A model generated the notes under the pieces. It did not search any database. It saw only the letters and a list, made by a program, of their open reading frames with translations, and had not been told where the DNA came from. A stretch of 42,763 nucleotides of DNA from Candidatus Omnitrophota bacterium (GTDB lineage: Bacteria; Omnitrophota; Gorgyraeia; Gygaellales; Profunditerraquicolaceae), in assembly GCA_028715785.1 (NCBI GenBank), contig JAQURC010000009.1, positions 19,539 to 62,301 on the forward strand, read 5' to 3'. Positions 39,105-42,763 of this stretch are shown here, piece by piece (positions within the stretch are counted from its first letter, which is position 1; every line of letters begins with the position of its first letter). Both the position numbers and the translations under genes were made by a program.

Positions 39105-40055
39105 ATGTTTAGGGAAAAGATCAAGGTTTTGGATTGCACGATCAGGGACGGCGGATTAATGAATAATCATGATTTTGACCCGCGTTTTGTGCGCGAAGTT
39201 TATAAGGCGCTCTCTGAAGCAGGCATAGATTATATGGAGATCGGCTACAAGAATTCCAAGCGGCTTTTTAATCCCAAAGAGTTTGGAAAATGGAAATTTT
39301 GCGAGGATCAGGATATCAAGAAAGTAATCGAAGGGATTGATTCCCGGACCAAGATCTCGGTGATGGTGGATGTGGACCGGGTCGATATTGACGATATTTT
39401 GCCTAAGCAAAACAGCCCGGTTGATATGATCAGGGTGGCTGCTTATGTTAAGGATGTGGATAAGGCGATCTTTTTGGCAAATCACTTCGCGGACAAAGGC
39501 TATGAAACCGCGGTAAATATCATGGCCATATCCCGGGCGCTGGATAATGAACTTAGCGAATGCCTCCAGCAGCTTGAGAAAGAATGTAAAGCCGGGATAA
39601 TCAATATCGTGGACAGCTTCGGCTCGTTGTATCAGGAGACGACGGAATTCCTGATCAAGAAGGCAAAAAGTATTTTAAAAACCAAGGAAGTCGGGATGCA
39701 CGCGCATAATAATCAGCAGCTTGCCTTTGCCAATACCATCGAGGCAATTATCCATGAGGCAAATTACGTGGATACGACTATTTTTGGTTTGGGCCGGGCA
39801 GCGGGTAATTGTCCCACCGAGTTGATGCTGGGATTCCTGAAGAACCCCAAATACGATATCCGGCCGATTCTGGATGTGATCTCCAAGGAATTTATTCCTT
39901 TGCAGAAGAAGATAGAATGGGGCTACTTTATTCCTTACGCGATTACCGGCATCCTTGATGAGCATCCGCGCGCGGCGATTGCCCTGCGGGAGAGCGACAA
40001 AAAAGAGAATTACCGCGAGTTTTACGAGAGTTTAGTCGGTGAGGTCGGGGAATAA
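39105..40055 (+). CDS. DRE-TIM metallolyase / HMGL-like aldolase
   Basis: The 316-aa TIM-barrel protein starts KIKVLDCTIRDGGLMNNHDF (the DRE-TIM metal/base motif as TIRDGG), with a metal-binding GMHAHNNQQLAFANTIEAI near the end and GLGRAAGNCPTELML. This resembles 4-hydroxy-2-oxovalerate aldolase and the 'aldolase catalytic domain' proteins found in carbohydrate clusters. The substrate is not identifiable. ATG 39105 follows GGGGGG; TTG 39102 is an alternative. Confidence 0.88.
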   Translation: MFREKIKVLDCTIRDGGLMNNHDFDPRFVREVYKALSEAGIDYMEIGYKNSKRLFNPKEFGKWKFCEDQDIKKVIEGIDSRTKISVMVDVDRVDIDDILPKQNSPVDMIRVAAYVKDVDKAIFLANHFADKGYETAVNIMAISRALDNELSECLQQLEKECKAGIINIVDSFGSLYQETTEFLIKKAKSILKTKEVGMHAHNNQQLAFANTIEAIIHEANYVDTTIFGLGRAAGNCPTELMLGFLKNPKYDIRPILDVISKEFIPLQKKIEWGYFIPYAITGILDEHPRAAIALRESDKKENYREFYESLVGEVGE

Positions 40056-40057
40056 GA

Positions 40058-40080
40058 GGGGACGTCCTGAAAGGGGACAC
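40058..40080. repeat. GGGGAC-rich short element
   Basis: GGGGACGTCC-TGAAAGGGGACACC carries two GGGGAC motifs 15 bases apart and the palindrome GGACGTCC. It lies in the 42-base gap before eda. A related GGGGACGG motif is in the hairpin at 41502-41571, hinting at a dispersed repeat family. Confidence 0.45.
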
Positions 40081-40097
40081 CCTTAAATAAGTTTTAT

Positions 40098-40730
40098 ATG
40101 AATATAATAAAATTTAAGGAAAAACCTATTCTGGGGATCCTTCGGGGCGCCCAAGCAAATCAAATCGAGCCTTTGGTCGAGACAGTAATTGAGGCTGGGC
40201 TTGAAACTTTAGAGATTACCATGAATACTCCCGGAGCCGCGGATCTAATTAAAAAAGCAAAACAGGTTTCCCGGAGCCGCTTGGTTTTAGGGGCCGGGAC
40301 AGTGCTTACTCTGGAAGATTTAAAAATTGCCGTTAAGAATGGCGCGACTTTTATCGTAACGCCGGTTTTAATTAATGATGTTGCGAAATATTGCCTAAAG
40401 AATAAAATCCCGGTATTTCCCGGAGCCCTTAGCCCCCAGGAAATTTATCAGGCCTGGGAGGCCGGGGCAACCATGGTCAAAGTGTTTCCGGCAAAATTTT
40501 TTGGGCCGGAATATTTTCGGGAAATTAGGGGACCATTTGATCAAATAGAGCTTTTGGCTTGCTCCGGGGTAACCGCGGATAACCTGATGGATTATTTTGC
40601 CTGCGGGGCAAGCGCGGTTTCTTTTGGCTCAAGTGTTTTTAGAAAAGAATGGCTGGCCGAGAAAAATTTCACCGCAATTGCTCAAGCGGTTAAAAGGTTT
40701 ATCGATTCCTGGAAAACCGAGAAAAAATGA
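40098..40730 (+). CDS. eda: KDPG/KHG aldolase
   Basis: The 210-aa protein is a bifunctional 2-keto-3-deoxy-6-phosphogluconate / 4-hydroxy-2-oxoglutarate aldolase. Signature regions: ILGILRG, the catalytic Glu in LETLEITMNTPGA (Glu39), LVLGAGTVLT, FIVTPVLI, VFPGALSPQEI and the Schiff-base Lys in MVKVFPAKFFGP (Lys128). It cleaves KDPG to pyruvate and glyceraldehyde 3-phosphate. The adjacent HMGL-type aldolase may be functionally linked. The stop overlaps the lipoprotein gene (ATGA). Confidence 0.95.
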   Translation: MNIIKFKEKPILGILRGAQANQIEPLVETVIEAGLETLEITMNTPGAADLIKKAKQVSRSRLVLGAGTVLTLEDLKIAVKNGATFIVTPVLINDVAKYCLKNKIPVFPGALSPQEIYQAWEAGATMVKVFPAKFFGPEYFREIRGPFDQIELLACSGVTADNLMDYFACGASAVSFGSSVFRKEWLAEKNFTAIAQAVKRFIDSWKTEKK

Positions 40731-41176
40731 AAATAACTTTGGCGGTTTTTATTTTAACCGCAGCATTCCTGTTCAGCGGCTGCGCTTCAATAAGCGGACC
40801 GGCTGCCAAAAATTCAGTCAATATTTACCGGTATAACCGGGTTCCGCATATTTGTTTTTTCCCCGCGGCCCAGGCAAAATGGGATGGCTATAAGGTTACC
40901 AATAAGGATTGGGATCAGTTGGATGAATACCAGAAGCTTGTGTTTATTCTTGAGGGCGTAAAGGAATTAGAAAAAAATGAAGCGGTGGTTATAGCCTTAA
41001 CTGACACCTCCCGCACTATTACGGCTTTGGATTATGGCGTAAATAAGATAAATAAAGAAATACCCAAAACGAGGATATCCATGATCAGTTTTATGTATGA
41101 TGTCTTAAAAGATGCAAAAATGGTGGCGCCGTCTCAAGCTAAAAAAGGAGGTGAAGATGAGCTGCGGAAGCTGTAA
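40727..41176 (+). CDS. Lipoprotein of unknown function
   Basis: The 149-aa protein starts with a lipoprotein signal ending LFSGC (MKITLAVFILTAAFLFSGC). The rest is unrecognised: RYNRVPHICFFPAAQAKWDGYKV, a helical LDEYQKLVFILEGVKELEKNE, a strand EAVVIALTDTSRTITALD, and a basic/acidic tail. The 3' end contains a perfect AAAGGAGGTGA that serves the overlapping micro-ORF. Its start overlaps eda by four bases. Confidence 0.78.
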   Translation: MKITLAVFILTAAFLFSGCASISGPAAKNSVNIYRYNRVPHICFFPAAQAKWDGYKVTNKDWDQLDEYQKLVFILEGVKELEKNEAVVIALTDTSRTITALDYGVNKINKEIPKTRISMISFMYDVLKDAKMVAPSQAKKGGEDELRKL

Positions 41177-41213
41177 GAAACCGAAGAAGAAGGCAAAGAA
41201 GAAAAAGAAATAA
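41157..41213 (+). CDS. 18-residue Cys/Lys micro-protein
   Basis: ATG 41157 is preceded by AAAGGAGGTGA, a full anti-Shine-Dalgarno match, 2 bases from the ATG. The ORF encodes MSCGSCKKPKKKAKKKKK and ends at TAA 41213, overlapping the lipoprotein 3' end in another frame. CxxC plus a lysine tail suggests a metal- or nucleic-acid-binding peptide. It is too short for homology; the call rests on the ribosome-binding site and the non-random composition. Confidence 0.5.
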   Translation: MSCGSCKKPKKKAKKKKK

Positions 41214-41240
41214 GTTTATTTGCGTAGGTTAAAAAAAAGG

Positions 41241-41266
41241 GGGGCTGGATTTAACTATTCAGCCCC
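41241..41266. terminator. GGGGCTG/CAGCCCC hairpin
   Basis: The 7-bp arms enclose a 12-base loop, and eight A residues lie on the left side. On the minus strand this would be a textbook intrinsic terminator (hairpin plus T8); on the plus strand the trailing sequence TTACTAAAAA is weak. It is probably the end of the lipoprotein/micro-ORF operon. Confidence 0.55.
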
Positions 41267-41333
41267 TTACTAAAAATGCTTGAGATTATTTTAGAAAGTT
41301 ATATAATTATTTAAGTAACTAAAAGGAGGAAAC

Positions 41334-41498
41334 ATGGCGTATCAACAGGGTGGTGGATTTGGCGGTCCCCGGGAAATGCACAAGGCGGTTTGCGCGGAGT
41401 GCAAAAAAGAGTGCGAAGTGCCTTTTAAGCCCAGAGAAGGCGGCAAGCCGATATTATGCAGGGAGTGTTATCAAAAGAGCAAGGGGCAAAGCCGTTAA
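41334..41498 (+). CDS. Small zinc-ribbon protein (CxxC...CxxC)
   Basis: The 54-aa ORF is missing from the track. ATG 41334 follows AAAAGGAGGAAAC. After a Gly/Gln-rich start (MAYQQGGGFGGPREMHK) it has CAECKKEC...VPFKPREGGKPILCRECYQK, a zinc ribbon with C-x2-C (plus an extra Cys) and C-x2-C about 18 residues apart. Similar small 'CxxC-x-CxxC' proteins with a VPF-P-GGKP-YC-CY core occur in many candidate phyla. Function unknown; nucleic-acid binding is plausible. Confidence 0.85.
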   Translation: MAYQQGGGFGGPREMHKAVCAECKKECEVPFKPREGGKPILCRECYQKSKGQSR

Positions 41499-41501
41499 AT
41501 A

Positions 41502-41571
41502 AAAATAAAGGGGACGGTTCTATTTTTTAACCAAACGGCTAACAGGAAAATAGAATCGTTCCTTTTATTTT
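41502..41571 (+). terminator. Long hairpin with 25-base arms between zinc-ribbon gene and lexA
   Basis: AAAATAAAGGGGACGGTTCTATTTT pairs with 41547-41571; the three differences are G-to-A type and form G-U pairs in RNA. T residues follow the second arm and run into the lexA -35 box. It could serve as the terminator of the upstream gene and is also likely a REP-like repeat unit (see findings). Confidence 0.65.
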
Positions 41572-41573
41572 TC

Positions 41574-41603
41574 TTGACATACCACACAAATGTGTGGTAT
41601 GTT
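41574..41603 (+). promoter_or_regulatory. lexA promoter
   Basis: TTGACA (41574-41579), 18-base spacer, TATGTT (41598-41603). The predicted transcription start (about 41610) falls on or next to ATG 41611, so the transcript may be leaderless. Confidence 0.65.
41577..41602. promoter_or_regulatory. Palindromic operator (candidate LexA box)
   Basis: ACATACCACAC-AAAT-GTGTGGTATGT has perfect 11-bp arms. It overlaps both the -35 and -10 boxes, exactly where a LexA autorepression site would lie. The sequence differs from the E. coli (CTGT-N8-ACAG) and Bacillus (GAAC-N4-GTTC) boxes, so it would be a lineage-specific SOS box. Confidence 0.7.
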
Positions 41604-41610
41604 CATAACC

Positions 41611-42213
41611 ATGAAAGAGAAGCCGTATTTGACGCCAAAGCAGGAGAGGGTGCTTAATTTTATCCGAAAACGGGTAGGGGAGAGGCTCCCTCCTACAATC
41701 CGGGAAATAGGGGAGGAACTGGGGTTTAAATCTACCGGAACAGTAAGGGACTATTTAAAAGTTCTAATACAGAAAGGTCTGGTGAAGCGGATGAACAGTA
41801 AATCACGGGCAATCGAGTTGACTGAGCGCGCGTCTTTCAAAATCCCCATAATTGGCACCATAATGGCCGGCAAGCCGAATTTAGCTTATGAAGAAATCCA
41901 GGGTTATGTTGATGCCGATGATTTGTTTCTTGGCCGCCTGGGTTTTGATGATGTTTTTGCTTTGCGGGTTAAAGGTGATAGCATGGTTGATGCCGGCATC
42001 TTGGATAGCGATATTGCCATTATCAAGAAACGCCCCAATGCCGACAATAATGATATTGTTGCCGCGCTTTTAGATAATAATGAGGTTACTTTAAAAAGGC
42101 TGCGCAGTAAAGGCGGTAAGTTCCATTTGGAAGCCGCTAATCCAAGTTATGCGCCAATCTTTGAAGAGTTTAAAGTCATTGGTAAGCTTATTACAGTAAT
42201 CAGGAAATATTAA
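41611..42213 (+). CDS. lexA: LexA repressor
   Basis: The product is 200 aa from ATG 41611, chosen because the upstream ATGs (41590, 41599) lie within the operator and promoter. The N-terminal winged helix TPKQERVLNFIRK...PPTIREIGEELGFKSTGTVRDYLKVL is LexA-like. The C-terminal S24 peptidase domain has the Ala86-Gly87 cleavage site (GTIMAGKP), Ser124 in GDSMVDAGI and Lys162 in EVTLKRL, so RecA-stimulated self-cleavage should work. No SOS gene follows it on this strand in the window. Confidence 0.95.
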   Translation: MKEKPYLTPKQERVLNFIRKRVGERLPPTIREIGEELGFKSTGTVRDYLKVLIQKGLVKRMNSKSRAIELTERASFKIPIIGTIMAGKPNLAYEEIQGYVDADDLFLGRLGFDDVFALRVKGDSMVDAGILDSDIAIIKKRPNADNNDIVAALLDNNEVTLKRLRSKGGKFHLEAANPSYAPIFEEFKVIGKLITVIRKY

Positions 42214-42593
42214 ATAAAGAGAAGATTTATGCAAACTTTAACATTAGAGATTTATACCTAAACTTACCGGGTTTTTCTAATGAGAGTTATGATACTTCCG
42301 GTAACTCCGATGAAACCAGGTCAATCCGCCAGCCGCATACCTTATTAAGATCCAGAATCCCCAATAAAATCTTTAATTAAAAGCAAAAAATCCAGGGAAG
42401 GTGCCGCATAAATCCCGCCTGAATTGTTATGTATAAAATAAAGCGGTAAGTCTAAGTAAAGAAGAATTGCCTTTTCCACAGGTAAAAAACATTATTGATA
42501 ACTTATTGTCTCTTATAGGGTTAAGAACACTTAGCCAAGATAGACAAGTTAACATAAGATATATTATATCCAGTTCCCAAAGATGTCCTGTAT
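42214..42593. other. Intergenic stretch without a supported gene
   Basis: About 380 bases downstream of lexA show no recognisable gene, RNA or clear terminator. Many stops interrupt all frames. The 63-aa track ORF at 42467-42658 has no ribosome-binding site or recognisable motif. Confidence 0.6.
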
Positions 42594-42763
42594 TCAGAAT
42601 AAGCTGTTCTTTTTTTGATAGAGTTGTTTCATTTGCACCTGATTTGGGGTTTCTTTGAAACCCTTTGATTTTTCCTCTACCTGCAAATCTTTAAAAGCCT
42701 GTAAGAATGCTTGTTCATATTTCTCCTGCATTTTACGTACGCCTTTTAATATTTGGCTAAAAG
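42594..42763 (-). CDS. C-terminal end of a minus-strand ORF (partial), unknown
   Basis: The complement is open from the window's right edge to TGA at 42594-42596 (56 codons including stop). It reads FSQILKGVRKMQEKYEQAF..., a helical, Lys/Gln/Glu-rich stretch. An internal ATG at 42731 has no ribosome-binding site, so it is probably the tail of a gene starting outside. No family is recognised, and it may be chance coding in low-complexity DNA. Confidence 0.35.
   Translation of the reverse strand, partial: FSQILKGVRKMQEKYEQAFLQAFKDLQVEEKSKGFKETPNQVQMKQLYQKKNSLF

Noticed and set aside
41888-42073. 61-aa ORF inside lexA
   Set aside because: It is an out-of-frame shadow of the LexA peptidase domain.
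42467-42658. 63-aa ORF downstream of lexA
   Set aside because: No ribosome-binding site or family resemblance; a loose similarity to transposase fragments was too weak to claim.

Overview
This window looks like a chromosome piece from an uncultivated, Gram-negative-type bacterium with moderate GC, most likely of the Omnitrophota (Candidatus Omnitrophica) or a neighbouring lineage. The taxonomic call is inference. It rests on a giant repetitive surface protein, a type II secretion/type IV pilus-like operon rich in PilZ domains, lipoproteins (implying a diderm envelope), TRL-like and DUF4416 genes, and short dispersed palindromes of the kind seen in candidate-phylum genomes. No rRNA, tRNA or CRISPR was seen.

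Region 1 (1-16594) is the most unusual. The window opens inside a giant gene (at least 3,890 codons, 5' end missing) encoding about 33 tandem Ig-like repeats of ~95 residues, then beta and coiled-coil regions, one C-terminal membrane helix and a ~37-residue charged cytoplasmic tail. Its stop codon directly abuts a compact F1-ATPase-like operon in the order epsilon, c, b-delta fusion, alpha, gamma, beta. The F1 catalytic motifs are intact. The c-like subunit, however, has Gln in place of the ion-binding Glu/Asp, contains no acidic residue at all and has lost the glycine motif. No a subunit is present, epsilon lacks its C-terminal helical domain, and alpha lacks the N-terminal helix that normally docks delta. 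I infer an F1-type ATPase that does not translocate ions but works mechanically on, or with, the giant surface protein.

Region 2 (16604-27748) continues on the same strand with small gaps or overlaps. It encodes a MshEN c-di-GMP-type protein, a GspE ATPase fused to PilZ, GspF, a membrane PAS histidine kinase, a receiver domain fused in frame to the major pseudopilin GspG, pseudopilins I, J and K, GspL, GspM and a small exported protein. This is a T2SS/pseudopilus assembly set with unusual two-component and c-di-GMP wiring. GspC, GspD and the prepilin peptidase are not in the window.

Region 3 (27745-32025) holds small genes: an exported coiled-coil protein, two PilZ proteins, a small Cys-rich protein, DUF4416, a PflA/PflX-like radical SAM protein, DUF2062, a membrane-bound HisKA-like protein lacking the phospho-acceptor His and the ATPase domain, and a TRL-like lipoprotein. 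Region 4 (32164-41213) is mostly housekeeping or accessory metabolism: GpmA, a ferritin-like mini-protein, a PEBP protein, a GIY-YIG/EF-hand read-through ORF, an ABC-F ATPase, an FMN reductase, a DUF362 ferredoxin protein, a PilZ protein, a LOG-family protein, a DRE-TIM aldolase, KDPG aldolase, a lipoprotein and an 18-aa Cys/Lys peptide. Region 5 (41334-42763) has a small zinc-ribbon protein, a long hairpin, lexA under a palindromic operator, and about 550 bases with little recognisable coding content.
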